64,000 bases of DNA, from NCBI RefSeq assembly GCF_014844075.1, contig NZ_CP062165.1, positions 62,001 to 126,000 of the forward strand, in the 5' to 3' direction. Below, one piece after another: positions 45,474 through 54,886 of this stretch; the first letter of the stretch is position 1, and every line of letters begins with the position of its first letter. The notes under the pieces were generated by a model. That model made no database searches and had not been told where the DNA came from. It saw only the letters and a list, made by a program, of their open reading frames with translations. Origin of the DNA: Paenibacillus sp. JNUCC-31 (GTDB taxonomy: Bacteria; Bacillota; Bacilli; Paenibacillales; Paenibacillaceae). The position numbers were made by a program, and so were the translations under genes.

Positions 45474-45549
45474 GAAAACGAAAAAGGCCTGAATAAAGTA
45501 GAGGAAAGCACATCAACAATGTACCATTCCAATACTTCATCCAAGCCTT
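45474..45549 (-). terminator. Leader terminator controlled by antitermination
   Basis: Arms at 45484-45500 and 45533-45549 form a 17-base stem with three G-U pairs, followed on the minus strand by TTTTTCGTTTT. Its 5' arm overlaps the RAT, so antiterminator binding would prevent it. It lies just upstream of the permease start. Confidence 0.8.
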
Positions 45550-45570
45550 GCCTGCATTATCAGTAACACA
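45543..45570 (-). promoter_or_regulatory. RAT (ribonucleic antiterminator) of the first beta-glucoside operon
   Basis: On the minus strand TGTGTTACTGATAATGCAGG followed by CAAGGCTT matches the LicT-type RAT pattern (GTTACTG, variable loop, GCAGGCA, pyrimidine-rich end). It overlaps the terminator's first arm. Confidence 0.8.
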
Positions 45571-46084
45571 CTCGGTAAGTAAATTTATAAAGTTATAAAA
45601 TAAAGAAACCCATGTTCATTCCGGAATAAAGCGATTCCATTTATCTGACAAGATCATACATGATAATTTTATAAAAGTAAAGCTCTTCATCTTAATTTTA
45701 AAAAAAGCACTTAAGAGGCGGCAGGTCACTGACACGAGGGATAACTCTGTGTGGCCGGACTACCAACTTTTTACACTCTATAAGAAGAAGTTCCGAATCA
45801 TGTTGTTGATCTTCTGATATATCCATTCCTCGATTTCTTATCGGTTACCATCTTGTTATGATTGTACTATCTACACTCTAACCTGAAATATTCATGACTA
45901 TCTAACTAAGGTTAGAAATTAGTTCTAAGTATTCGATCGCCATTTTACAATTAGTTTCTTCAGGGATCCCCATTGAAACGCGGGTCTAATACGATGAGTA
46001 ATACTGTTCACAAGTCTGAAAGTACTATGATTATGCGCTGAATGCGGGAGAAAACTCATAAATCGGTATGCTCTTTTCCCTTTA
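45571..46084. other. Promoter region and intergenic sequence
   Basis: No gene is seen. The promoter of the first beta-glucoside operon should lie here. I found no convincing cre site. Confidence 0.4.
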
Positions 46085-46265
46085 GTACTATTACTTTAAT
46101 TTTTTTACCATTCTGTACAATGACACAGTGGGTTTACTTATTTCAGATGTAATTTCATACCCAAGTCGGGCATATAATTTTGCTGCCAGATGATTTTCTT
46201 TTTTTACTTGTTGTTGAGGCTAATTTCTCCAATACGGTGATAGGTAAACACGTTTTAATTGGTTT
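46085..46265 (-). pseudogene. GNAT acetyltransferase remnant with internal deletion
   Basis: The minus strand reads TCLPITVLEKLASTTS, matching the TCLPITILERLASPT of the GNAT gene at the window's left edge. A frameshift later it reads NHLAAKLYARLGYEITSEIS and KPTVSLYRMVKKLK, the acetyl-CoA-loop helix and C-terminal strand. About 70 residues between these are missing. Confidence 0.65.
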
Positions 46266-46342
46266 TGGACACCAAGTTCAGATCGGATGCCCAAAACCGC
46301 GAAGTAATAAACCGTTTCATAGAATCAAGCCATTGCTAAAGT

Positions 46343-47935
46343 CTAAATAGTCTCATTTCCCCAAATGCTTACCAGATCATTAATTTGAAGCGACATGACC
46401 TTTAGTTCTCCGCCAAGGGCATAGAGTTCTAGTCCGCAACTTTCCAAGTGCGGGAAAATCATGTCTGAAATAGCGGTTGTTCCATTGTTACCAAAGACCT
46501 CTACACTAGACCAATCAACATAGATGCTCAACTGTATCCGTTCATGCTCTGGCTTCATGGGGGCCTTGTGTTTTGCAGCAAAATCGGGATGGAAATCAAC
46601 GGTGTTCGACTTCGTCCGGTCGACAAACAACTCCTCATTCAAGACAGTATATCCGATGACTGTCTCCTGATCGGAAGAGGAAGATTTTCGCACCTTGAAC
46701 CCGAATTCTGTTGCAGTACCGATTTCAAATTCCGCAATAATTTCCATCTTCGCAGCAGAAACAGCAGCCAAAACGTTCAGATCTGGTTTAATCGTAATGT
46801 CTTGCAGAGACAGCATCGGTCTTCTAAGTTGATTTAACTCAGTTACGGGTGATTGAGTTAAGCGAAGACCTTCCGAATACGTCCTAAGCTGAATCTCGCG
46901 TGGGATTGACATGTGGCCACGCCATTCCTTGGAAGGAAGAGTGGAAGCATAACGCCAATTGTTCATCCAGCCGACCCAAATCTTTCGCCCGTCCTCATTC
47001 GGGATACTATCCCAGGTCACGGCCGCATAAAAGTCAGATCCGTAATCTATCCATCTGATTGTATCGAATGATTCTAATGTTTCATCTAGTTTAAAAACCT
47101 TCCCATCAAAGTCACCAATAAAATACATCATGCCAGAACCACCTGCGGGTGGCTCTGAATCGTTTGGATTTACGCCATTTCTATCTCCGACACTTAGTAT
47201 CAGAATCCACTTTGTGGTATTAGGGTCCTCATCCACTTGGATTTCAAACACCTCAGGACATTCAAATATTCCACGATGGATACCTGGAATATCGGAACCG
47301 AAATCACTTTCAAAAGACCAGTCCTTAAGATTCGAAGATGTGTAAAATTCTACACGGTCTCTTACAGCAAGAACCATTACCCAGTTTGAAGATTCTTCAT
47401 GCCAGAATACCTTTGGATCCCGAAAGTCTAGCGTTTCTTTGGGGAATAAAACAGGGTTACCTTCGTATTTTGACCAAGTTCGACCTTTATCTTTGCTGTA
47501 TGCGATGCTTTGAACCTGTGGTTTACCGGGCTGAGCGCTGTTGCCATCATTAGTATAAATTGCAACCAATCCTGATCCTGCTTCGTTGAAGAATCCGCTT
47601 GTATTGTTCTTATCGACTACTGCACTTCCCGAAAAGATCGCTCCATCTTCCCCAGGCGGGATGGCTGGTGGAAGTTCATCCCAATGTACTAAATCATTAC
47701 TTACTGCATGACCCCAATGCATTCTGCCGAAGTCAGGCTGCGTATCGTGAGGAGTATGTTGGTAGAAAAGGTGATATTCTCCTTCGTAATAAACCATTCC
47801 GTTAGGATCATTCATCCAATTTCCCTTAGGTGAATAATGTATTTGAGGTCTGTATTCATTTTTATAAATAAAGTTTTCTGGCCCTTTGCTGATACTATTT
47901 TCACCTAATAAGTTTACTTTTTTAATTTTGTTCAC
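46343..47935 (-). CDS. Glycoside hydrolase family 32 (fructan/sucrose hydrolase)
   Basis: The 530-residue protein shows the three GH32 catalytic motifs: nucleophile Asp in GNWMNDPNGMVYY, stabiliser in LDFRDPKVFW, acid/base Glu in IFECPEVFEI. A five-blade propeller is followed by a C-terminal beta-sandwich (LSIYVDWSSVEVFGNNG). There is no signal peptide, and the length and EPPAGGSG insertion resemble levanase/exo-inulinase relatives. It releases fructose from beta-fructans or sucrose. The start appears to be a GTG at 47935 with GGGAG only one base away, so the true start is uncertain. It stands alone. Confidence 0.85.
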   Translation of the reverse strand: MNKIKKVNLLGENSISKGPENFIYKNEYRPQIHYSPKGNWMNDPNGMVYYEGEYHLFYQHTPHDTQPDFGRMHWGHAVSNDLVHWDELPPAIPPGEDGAIFSGSAVVDKNNTSGFFNEAGSGLVAIYTNDGNSAQPGKPQVQSIAYSKDKGRTWSKYEGNPVLFPKETLDFRDPKVFWHEESSNWVMVLAVRDRVEFYTSSNLKDWSFESDFGSDIPGIHRGIFECPEVFEIQVDEDPNTTKWILILSVGDRNGVNPNDSEPPAGGSGMMYFIGDFDGKVFKLDETLESFDTIRWIDYGSDFYAAVTWDSIPNEDGRKIWVGWMNNWRYASTLPSKEWRGHMSIPREIQLRTYSEGLRLTQSPVTELNQLRRPMLSLQDITIKPDLNVLAAVSAAKMEIIAEFEIGTATEFGFKVRKSSSSDQETVIGYTVLNEELFVDRTKSNTVDFHPDFAAKHKAPMKPEHERIQLSIYVDWSSVEVFGNNGTTAISDMIFPHLESCGLELYALGGELKVMSLQINDLVSIWGNETI

Positions 47936-48442
47936 TCTCCCTTGAGGAAATTTAGAATCTAAAAAAAAGTAATATTAAAACTTTTTTTCTTACTAATAGG
48001 ATTGCATGCCTTAATGTGTTTAAAAATACATTCCTTATTAACAAAATAATCCAACAGTTTTCATTTGTCAAAGTATTTTTTGTATATTGCACAATATTTA
48101 TTTGTTTTTTTCTTTCTCAAGTTTACATTTGCACATTTTATGGCGGATTAATCGATAATAACAACTTTTATTTAAGTCAATCTAAATAGTCTTCTTAATT
48201 TTTAAACAACGTAATTTGCAAATGTAAACTAAAGATGATATTGAAAAGCGTTAATTTAATCTATCCTGCCATCCCAGCGAGCCTGCATTAGCCACCATTG
48301 ACAGTAATGAGAGGAGTATCAAGGATGTTCATATAATTTCATCCATTAGTAAAAAAACAGCTGTATCAGATCTCACTTATTGTAATCAAACAACCAATCA
48401 GTGAATCTGCACTAGCACTCATGTTTCCTAATCATCAAATGT
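47936..48442. other. AT-rich upstream region of the GH32 gene
   Basis: About 500 bases without a gene. It contains the widely spaced inverted repeat at 48120-48230 and T-rich tracts, likely the promoter and control region of the GH32 gene. Confidence 0.5.
48120..48230. promoter_or_regulatory. Two inverted 14-base operator half-sites 83 bases apart
   Basis: AGTTTACATTTGCA at 48120-48133 and its exact reverse complement TGCAAATGTAAACT at 48217-48230 flank an AT-rich segment. The spacing fits a looped repressor-operator complex. They lie 185-295 bases upstream of the GH32 start. Confidence 0.5.
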
Positions 48443-48456
48443 ATGATAATTCTGCA

Positions 48457-48515
48457 AAATGAAATAACCGTATTCTTGATGAGTATGACTCGTCAAAAAT
48501 ACGGTTATTTCATTT
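48457..48515. terminator. Perfect 18-base stem-loop
   Basis: Arms 48457-48474 and 48498-48515 are exact reverse complements (AAATGAAATAACCGTATT) around a 23-base loop. No intact gene adjoins it; it may end the transcript of a lost gene. A 60-codon frame starting at 48443 crosses it and is not supported. Confidence 0.5.
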
Positions 48516-48670
48516 GGACGTTCTTTACCATTTTGTTTGTACTATTTTACATTGTACTGATAGTGCTGTATCACACTAATTCCGAAGTCTCTCATAAACT
48601 TCTTTCGATCTGGTGTCAGCAGTAAATAAAGCCTTAGACTGTCGCTATTTTATTGAGCTAACGTTCCTCG

Positions 48671-48845
48671 TTAGTTTAACAAAAGTTGTCCGTCTTTTGC
48701 GTTGAAAAACAGCTTTATAAAGTTCCCTTGGGTATCGTATCCATAGACATTAATACATGTTTGACCGTTGACCATGGCTAGACGGAAATGATATCCCGAT
48801 GCCCAGTCGGTTCCGGGTTTTAACTGATACTTTGACCTGCTATAT
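48671..48845 (-). pseudogene. C-terminal remnant of an unknown protein
   Basis: The minus strand reads LKPGTDWASGYHFRLAMVNG, then QTCINVYGYDTQGNFIKLFF and NAKDGQLLLN to a stop at 48671. It is beta-rich and protein-like, without a start. The family is not recognised. A GCAGCCGATC-type hairpin lies just beyond at 48855-48882. Confidence 0.4.
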
Positions 48846-48945
48846 CATTCAACAAAGGCAGCCGATCGTGTGACCGACTGCCCTCGTGGGTATATTCTGC
48901 TATCATTCTTCGATAGTTCCCACCAAACATAAATTAGTGTGCACA

Positions 48946-49842
48946 TTAATGCTGGATGGACAGAAATCCGGCTATCTCTGCCTGCAACGTTTCGTGAAAT
49001 CGTAAGCGATCAAAGCCAGGCGGGTCCTGCGAGGGGATAAAGGCTGGTGAAATCATCGCAGATGGGAACGGGCTCAGGAAGGAAAAATGTCCAGCGTTCT
49101 CAACAGTCCGATAGAGAACCTTTCGTGGGTCTGCAACACCATTTAAGACGATTTGAGCGTGGAAAGGCGGCGTGTACGGATCATGCTGCGCATCCATCAT
49201 CAGAATGGGGAGATTCACACTGCTAAGCGCTCCTTCATTCCGGAACCAAACGGACGCCGGCGCCAGCAAAACCAGGGATCGAATGCGCCGATCGCGCGTA
49301 ACCTTGATCGGGTACGGCTGCCCGTATGGACTTTCGTTAGGGAAGGAAGTCGGGACGCCTCCTGCTACCGCTAACGCTGTGTATCCGCCCATGGAATGCC
49401 CAATGACCGAAAAACTGTCCGACTCGATCAGCCCTTTGAATCTCTCATCTTCAGAAAACCAGTCAGCCGCAAGGCAAAGGTGTCGGGGGCGATTGGTGAG
49501 ATTGGTGACCGTACCTTCCAGACTATTATCATTGCGATTATTGTGCGGATGTTCGGGGAGACCAACGATAAAGCCGCTTCGCGCCAAATGCCGGGCAATT
49601 GACCGGTATACAAACGGAGAACCACCTGAACCGTGTGAAATGATAACCAGCGAAAACTTCCCCTTTCGTGGTGCCGCATCTTTGGCCACCTCAATAGGAT
49701 ACGGACCTAACTGATGGGTCTGTTCCGGGGAATCTGCCGGATACATGACGATCATGGGGAAGGTTATCCCCAACGAAGGGTCGGTTATCTTCACCTCGCA
49801 GTATCCCGCGTATCCTTCTATAATTTCAGCATTTTTGTTCAT
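48946..49842 (-). CDS. Alpha/beta hydrolase (PAF-acetylhydrolase/dienelactone-hydrolase-like)
   Basis: The 298-residue protein has the nucleophile elbow VIGHSMGGYTALAV, an oxyanion region IISHGSGGSPFVYRSIARHL, an acid in ILMMDAQHDPYTPPFHAQI and the histidine in ENAGHFSFLSPFP. It is probably a cytosolic carboxylesterase; the LPEHPHNNRNDNSLEGTV region resembles PAF-acetylhydrolase type II proteins. It follows the AraC gene by 33 bases, so it is likely controlled by it. The substrate is unknown. Confidence 0.8.
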   Translation of the reverse strand: MNKNAEIIEGYAGYCEVKITDPSLGITFPMIVMYPADSPEQTHQLGPYPIEVAKDAAPRKGKFSLVIISHGSGGSPFVYRSIARHLARSGFIVGLPEHPHNNRNDNSLEGTVTNLTNRPRHLCLAADWFSEDERFKGLIESDSFSVIGHSMGGYTALAVAGGVPTSFPNESPYGQPYPIKVTRDRRIRSLVLLAPASVWFRNEGALSSVNLPILMMDAQHDPYTPPFHAQIVLNGVADPRKVLYRTVENAGHFSFLSPFPSAMISPAFIPSQDPPGFDRLRFHETLQAEIAGFLSIQH

Positions 49843-49875
49843 CTCGAATTCCCCTCTTCTTGTGATTCGTACTCT

Positions 49876-50751
49876 TTATGATGGTGAACGAATTGGAATA
49901 TAAATGTCCAGTACAGAGTCCTCGTTTGTCGGACCTAAAAATCGCTGGTCATAACGCGCGAATTCCGGGGCATTGGTACGAACGCTGCCCGACTGGGGTA
50001 ACCATGTTTCGTAGATGTACTGGAAAGTATCATTGAGTCTGTCTAACGGCCCCTTGTGTGAAAATACTGCATAAGTTGTTGCTGGGAACAGCTTGGCAAT
50101 CATCCCTGCTGGAACCGGACTTGCTTCGTTGTCAGCCTCGACACATGCGGTATAAGAGACTTCCCATTGCTCACCTGTAAGTTCAATAACCGCATAATAA
50201 ATGCCTTCCGAGTTAGGTTTTCGCTTGATTTCAGAAACTCTCTGCCTGAAGCTTCGCCATAACAATCCGACCTCGTCCGATTCGACACCTCTTATCGACA
50301 TGCCAACCAGATTCAACTTTTCCATGTGAACTAAAGAAGGTTCGAGAGAAATACCAGTGTGCAAATGTTGCAACCTCTCTTCATTCAAAGGATGCATTTC
50401 CATGGTCCGGAACAACGTATCCTTCATGTCTCTTTGCTTGCGGAATTGTCCAGGCGAGATGGAGAACATTTTACGAAAGGCGCGTGCGAAAGCTTCTTGG
50501 GATTCGAACCCGCACTTTATGGCGATCTCGATAATCCTTTGGTTGGTATGAAACAAATCATATGCCGCGCGAGTCAATCTCCGCTTGCGGATGTACTCCG
50601 AAACGGAGCATCGTGTAACAGATAGGAAGATACGGTGAAAATGGTATTGCGAATAGCCTGTGACCTCCGTAATCTTAACGTTTAAATTCTCATCGAACAT
50701 ATGATCTTCAATATAGGATATGGCCTTGATTACTGATTCCTTATAGTTCAT
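49876..50751 (-). CDS. AraC family regulator with GyrI-like effector domain
   Basis: The 291-residue protein has two AraC helix-turn-helix motifs at the N-terminus (NVKITEVTGYSQYHFHRIFL and IEIAIKCGFESQEAFARAFR, then FRKMFSISPGQFRK). A C-terminal GyrI/BmrR-like domain follows (VGMSIRGVESDEVGLLWRSF, YAVFSHKGPLDRLNDTFQYI). Such proteins (Rob/SoxS-like with a multidrug-binding domain) respond to small hydrophobic or cationic compounds. GGAGG precedes the ATG. It probably drives the esterase gene downstream. Confidence 0.85.
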   Translation of the reverse strand: MNYKESVIKAISYIEDHMFDENLNVKITEVTGYSQYHFHRIFLSVTRCSVSEYIRKRRLTRAAYDLFHTNQRIIEIAIKCGFESQEAFARAFRKMFSISPGQFRKQRDMKDTLFRTMEMHPLNEERLQHLHTGISLEPSLVHMEKLNLVGMSIRGVESDEVGLLWRSFRQRVSEIKRKPNSEGIYYAVIELTGEQWEVSYTACVEADNEASPVPAGMIAKLFPATTYAVFSHKGPLDRLNDTFQYIYETWLPQSGSVRTNAPEFARYDQRFLGPTNEDSVLDIYIPIRSPS

Positions 50752-50949
50752 TTCAATGCCTCCATGGAGATATTCTCACTTTACGGCATGCGAAACGCCT
50801 TGTTTTGATTTTTTTTGCGGATTGTGCTTTTTTCTCGTATATTAACACAGTCAGGTTCCGGATCAGCTGCATTCTTGTTAAACGCCCATCAGGCAACCGA
50901 AAGCAAAACTTAAACACAAAGTTTATTTATTCCAAGTAAATCACCTATA

Positions 50950-51173
50950 CCTTCAGTTGGGAACAATTTCGAACCCCTTCGCGCTCAGCGACTGCTTTAT
51001 AACTTGAAGAACCTTCGACATACGCTCTAACTGCTTTCATTTTGATTTCTTCGGTCTACTTGTCTGAAATGTTTGTCCTTTTTTCGCCATAAAAATATGC
51101 CCTCCAAGTTTCACTTGAACCCCCATAATAACATGAAGGTTTTTTTAAGTGTCTACTTGAAGGGGATAATACC
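50950..51173 (-). mobile_element. IS3-family (IS150-like) left-end remnant
   Basis: The reverse complement matches the left end and orfA start of the element at 22103: TATTATCCCCTTCAAGTAGA, GGAGGGCATATTTTT, then ATGGCGAAAAAAGGACAAAC. The orfA piece (MAKKGQTFQTSRPKKSK in one frame, VEGSSSYKAVAEREGVRNCSQ-like codons in another) is frameshifted and stops near 50950. Confidence 0.75.
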
Positions 51174-51176
51174 ACT

Positions 51177-51207
51177 TTTTATGGTACCATGTTCTTCTCC
51201 CTCGACA
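51177..51207 (+). repeat. Dispersed repeat, closing block only
   Basis: ATGGTACCATGTTCTTCTCC followed by CTCGACA is the right-hand block of the repeat, directly beside the IS3 left end. Confidence 0.55.
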
Positions 51208-51289
51208 TGGTCTTAGCCTGTTCTACCACTCCCGATTCGGTATCAAGTGGCCGGATGAAAGGATCCATGCTCTGGTAACGTAGTCCCGA

Positions 51290-51510
51290 GGAATCCAGAA
51301 TATTGAAAAAAATGCTGAATATAGTTGCTCTGTACAGGTGTATTTTGCAGCCCCTATTCCTCCTGGCAACAGGCTCAAATGAGAATGCCAATGGTCTTTT
51401 GCGAGAATGCTTTCCTAAATGCACGGATTTCGCTCCAATGACAGACGAAGCTTTATGCCGTGTTCTTGATCTGATAAGCCACAGACCACGGAAATGTCTG
51501 GGCTGGAGGA
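51290..51510 (+). pseudogene. IS30-family transposase, C-terminal remnant
   Basis: The frame reads GSNENANGLLRECFPKCTDF, then APMTDEALCRVLDLISHRPR and KCLGW, the conserved end of IS30 transposases. Upstream, VYFA and PYSSWQQ appear in neighbouring frames, so at least two frameshifts are present. No start or DDE core remains. Confidence 0.75.
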
Positions 51511-51518
51511 TGAAAAAA

Positions 51519-51580
51519 GAAGCTGCAACAAAAGGTCCGGGTAACGCCAAACCTCTTGATGCAGCTTCTTTTGTATTTCT
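51519..51580. terminator. Bidirectional stem-loop after tdh
   Basis: AAAAGAAGCTGCA and TGCAGCTTCTTTT form a 13-base stem around a 30-base loop, with T-runs on both sides. It lies 32 bases after the tdh stop. Confidence 0.65.
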
Positions 51581-51611
51581 ACTCGCTTTGCACAGCGAAT
51601 ACATAATAACT

Positions 51612-52571
51612 TTAAGCCTTGCGAAGCATTTGTCTCTCGCTTAGCTGTGATAGCATATCCTTCGTCATGGCCTTCAGGTCGTAGCGGGCATGAAATCCCC
51701 ATTCTGTCTTCGCTGCCGTCGCATCAATGGAATGCGGCCAGCTATCGGCAATTGCCTGTCTCTTCGGATCAACGTCATAATCGAGGATAAAGCCGGGAAA
51801 CTCATCCCGAATCGCTGCAGCGATCGCCTCCGGATCCACGCTCATTGCGGTGACATTAAATGAATTTCGGTGCATCAACCGGGAAGAATCCGCTTCCATC
51901 AATTCGATGATAGCGTTCAGGGCATCCGGCATATACATCATGTCCATGTTTGAGTCCTTTGCGATATAAGATGTATATCGGCCAGCCGTCACGGCTGCGT
52001 AATAAATTTCCACCGCGTAATCCGTCGTTCCTCCGCCGGGAGGCGTCATATAAGATATCAAACCCGGGAATCGCAGCCCCCTGGTATCCAGGCCGTATTT
52101 GTGAAAATAATAATCACAAAGCAGTTCGCCGGACACTTTGTTCACGCCGTACATCGTATTGGGCCTCTGGATCGTATCCTGCGGGGTATTGTCTTTCGGA
52201 GTCGAAGGACCAAAAGATCCAATGGAGCTTGGAGTGAAAAATTGGCAGCCGAGCTCTCTGGATATTTCAAGTGCATTCATCAATCCGCCCATATTCAAAT
52301 TCCAGGCAAGCAGCGGTTTCTCCTCTGCGGTAGCCGACAGCAGCGCAGCCAAATGGATGACGGTATCAACTTCGTACCGCTTGGCGATTTCGAACATCGC
52401 CTTATCATTCGTCACGTCCAGCAGCTCGAATGGCCCGGATCGGGTAATTTCGTGGGCTGATGACCTGAGATCCGTAGCAACGACGTGATCCGCACCATAA
52501 ATTTCACGTAATTTAACAACTAACTCAGAACCGATTTGGCCTAGTGCTCCGGTCACCAAAATTTTGTCCAT
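51612..52571 (-). CDS. tdh: L-threonine 3-dehydrogenase (SDR/epimerase type)
   Basis: The 319-residue protein has the NAD motif VTGALGQIGSEL, the catalytic tyrosine-lysine pair in NTMYGVNKVSGELLCDYYF and the TDH-like segment GTTDYAVEIYYAAVTAGRYT. It oxidises threonine to 2-amino-3-ketobutyrate using NAD. The gene follows kbl by 37 bases, and kbl encodes the next enzyme of the pathway, which firmly supports the call. It is the epimerase-fold version, distinct from the zinc-dependent MDR type. Confidence 0.9.
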   Translation of the reverse strand: MDKILVTGALGQIGSELVVKLREIYGADHVVATDLRSSAHEITRSGPFELLDVTNDKAMFEIAKRYEVDTVIHLAALLSATAEEKPLLAWNLNMGGLMNALEISRELGCQFFTPSSIGSFGPSTPKDNTPQDTIQRPNTMYGVNKVSGELLCDYYFHKYGLDTRGLRFPGLISYMTPPGGGTTDYAVEIYYAAVTAGRYTSYIAKDSNMDMMYMPDALNAIIELMEADSSRLMHRNSFNVTAMSVDPEAIAAAIRDEFPGFILDYDVDPKRQAIADSWPHSIDATAAKTEWGFHARYDLKAMTKDMLSQLSERQMLRKA

Positions 52572-52608
52572 AAGACATTCCTCCCGAAATATACTCCCGC
52601 GAATGCAG

Positions 52609-53799
52609 CTATATCAGCTTCATTTCCTTGCCAACTTTCTCATAAACGGAGATCACCTGGTCGAGCATCTCCTTGGTATGGGCAGCTGTCGGCATGTTGC
52701 GTATTCTTCCGGTTCCTTTCGGAACCGTCGGAAACACGATTGCCTTGGCGTAAACGCCTTCTTCATAGAGCCGTTTGCTGAACTGTTGGGTGGTTACTTC
52801 ATCGCCAATGATACAAGGTGTGATCGGCGTTTCGCTTTGGCCTACATCATATCCAAGCCGGCTCAAGCCATTTTTCAAATCATTGCCGTTCTCCCACAGC
52901 TTCTCGATCAGCTCTTTGTCATTCATCAAAATGTCGACAGAAGCGCTGCAAGAAGCGATTGCAGCCGGAGGTAGCGATGTCGAGAACAGAAACGGACGGC
53001 TTCTCAGCTTCAGCCATTCGATCAGTTGTTTTTTACCCGCCACATAACCGCCGACAACGCCGATCGCCTTGGAAAGAGTACCAATTTGAAAGTCAATGCG
53101 GTCGGACAATCCAAAATGCTTCACGGTTCCCGCACCTGCTCCGAGAACGCCCGAACCGTGGGCATCATCCACATAAGTAATCAGATCGAATTCTTCTGCT
53201 ATTTTCACGATTTCGGGCAGCTTTGCTATATCACCATCCATGGAGAAAACTCCGTCGGTGATGACCATAATTTTATGGTACTGACCGGATTCCTTGGCAT
53301 TTTTGGCCTGCTGTCTTAAATCATTCATATCCGAATGCTTAAAGCGAATCACCTTGGCTCTCGACAGACGGCAGCCATCAATAATCGAAGCGTGGTTCAG
53401 CTCATCTGATAAAATCGCATCATGCTGGTCCATTACCGCGGATATAGCAGCCATATTGCAGTTAAATCCCGATTGATACACGATAACGGCTTCCGTTTTT
53501 TTGAAACGGGCCAGTTTTTCTTCAAGCTCAATATGAAGATCCATCGTACCATTAATTGTTCTCACAGCCCCTGCGCCTGCCCCATATGTCTGCGATGCCT
53601 TAACTGAAGCATCAATCAGGCGGTAATCTGTTGCCAGTCCCAAATAGTTATTGGAAGACAAATTGATTAGGGACTTTCCGTCGATACGAATAACAGGACC
53701 ATTTGCACCCTGCAGCGTATCGATGACGTTATATAGACCTTTAGACTTTAGATCTTCGATGTTCGAACTTAAAAATTGGTCCAATGCTTGACTTGACAT
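52609..53799 (-). CDS. kbl: Glycine C-acetyltransferase (2-amino-3-ketobutyrate CoA ligase)
   Basis: The protein of about 396 residues is an alpha-oxoamine synthase: [49 protein letters not shown] and the PLP-lysine in [17 protein letters not shown]. It cleaves 2-amino-3-ketobutyrate with CoA to glycine and acetyl-CoA. It forms an operon with tdh for threonine catabolism. The ATG at 53799 has GAGGAGGG eight bases before it; the track-like longer start at 53856 lacks a site. Related KAPA synthase (BioF) is the main alternative, disfavoured by the tdh neighbour. Confidence 0.9.
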   Translation of the reverse strand: MSSQALDQFLSSNIEDLKSKGLYNVIDTLQGANGPVIRIDGKSLINLSSNNYLGLATDYRLIDASVKASQTYGAGAGAVRTINGTMDLHIELEEKLARFKKTEAVIVYQSGFNCNMAAISAVMDQHDAILSDELNHASIIDGCRLSRAKVIRFKHSDMNDLRQQAKNAKESGQYHKIMVITDGVFSMDGDIAKLPEIVKIAEEFDLITYVDDAHGSGVLGAGAGTVKHFGLSDRIDFQIGTLSKAIGVVGGYVAGKKQLIEWLKLRSRPFLFSTSLPPAAIASCSASVDILMNDKELIEKLWENGNDLKNGLSRLGYDVGQSETPITPCIIGDEVTTQQFSKRLYEEGVYAKAIVFPTVPKGTGRIRNMPTAAHTKEMLDQVISVYEKVGKEMKLI

Positions 53800-53957
53800 T
53801 CCATTCCCTCCTCGATATACGTATGTCCTCGTACAGGAGACATAGTATTTCTCCAAAAAACCCTGTTATAAAAGGAATTAAACTAATTTCAATGTATCAT
53901 CTTTTTTATTTTTTGTACACATGTGGCGGACAGAAAATAAAAATATCCGCAAAAACA

Positions 53958-53998
53958 CATAGCGATTGCTTCCCCCATTCCCGGAAGCAATCGCTACT
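53958..53998. terminator. Hairpin upstream of kbl
   Basis: TAGCGATTGCTTCC and GGAAGCAATCGCTA form a 14-base stem with a 9-base loop. It probably ended the transcript of the dehydrogenase gene whose tail remains at 54063-54160. Confidence 0.6.
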
Positions 53999-54062
53999 AA
54001 ATCTTTGCTTATATCTTTTGCTGCTCGGTAACTTCTTGTGCAGCCATTATTTCTTTTGCTTA

Positions 54063-54160
54063 TTCCTTTAAATCAATCGATTTACCCCGATTCAAACGGG
54101 ATTCTTCCGCGGCAAATGCAATGAGATGACTCCGTACGAAAGCGCTTGCCGAGGTTAGGT
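54063..54160 (-). pseudogene. Gfo/Idh/MocA oxidoreductase, C-terminal tail
   Basis: The minus strand reads LTSASAFVRSHLIAFAAEES, RLNRGKSIDLKE and a stop at about 54063. This matches the conserved end of Gfo/Idh/MocA sugar dehydrogenases. Nothing of the rest remains. Confidence 0.5.
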
Positions 54161-54234
54161 TCTCCTGACCACTATAGTTCCATAGCTACAAACTCCTGCA
54201 TCTTCAATATAATAGACACTCGTTTCTTCCGAAA

Positions 54235-54345
54235 ATGTCGACGCCATCATGCGAGAAACGGGTGGCCGTGGAGTCGATGTCGTGTTCGACACCATCGGCG
54301 GCAACACATTGTCGCGCAGCCCCGACACGCACGCACTCCTTGAAC
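54235..54345 (+). pseudogene. Medium-chain dehydrogenase/quinone reductase fragment
   Basis: The plus strand reads [27 protein letters not shown], the nucleotide-binding stretch found in zinc-independent MDR quinone oxidoreductases. It is GC-rich compared with its flanks and has neither end of the gene. Confidence 0.55.
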
Positions 54346-54402
54346 GAAGCTATTTTTCAAGCCCTTGCGCAAAGGAATACTGCCTTAGCAAAAAAAAATG
54401 CC

Positions 54403-54450
54403 TATTCGGTAATCGGTACAAGTTCTTGTCTTCGGCTCGGGACACGAACC
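54403..54450 (+). repeat. Dispersed repeat, central inverted-repeat part
   Basis: TATTCGGTAATCGGTACAAG, TTCTTGTCTTCGGCTCGGGA and CACGAACC are the left arm, loop and the start of the right arm. The copy at 40800 has the same CGGGACACGAAC variant, so these two are close relatives. Confidence 0.6.
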
Positions 54451-54886
54451 ATCATTTGATCCAAAAGATTGGATACCTCACTATCTAGTGGTAATACTTT
54501 ACTTAATTAATGCAAGGAAGAGGGATATTAATGAGGATTATTGCTAGGACTAATCCATATATTAAAGCATTTTCGATCAACTAACTGTTTAAATAGTCAT
54601 CTAAATCAGAAATCGGAAACACGACCAGGCTGATTGCCATTCCCCGCCACGTCATTTTTTGTTTCAGTCTTCTCATCCGCTACTCCTCGTCCATTTATTA
54701 TGAACATATTGTTGATGATCAACCTTGCAATGTTCATCTGTAAAAAGCTCACCTTGATATATAACTGCCCCGCATGTTCACTTAATCGTAATGGATATAA
54801 GAAGTCAAAACTTATCACTCAAATGCCAAAGACATCACCATAACTAAATTCAGTGATGTCTTTCTTGCGATTCAGCTGCATCAAAC

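Noticed and set aside
45449..45544. N-terminal extension of the first PTS permease
   Set aside because: It overlaps the RAT and leader terminator; the ATG at 45448 has the ribosome site and family-like start.
48443..48625. 60-codon plus-strand frame with a hydrophobic segment
   Set aside because: It spans a perfect 18-base stem-loop, lacks a ribosome site and looks like terminator sequence.
51179..51604. 141-codon minus-strand frame
   Set aside because: It is antisense to the recognisable IS30 transposase remnant and starts within a terminator.
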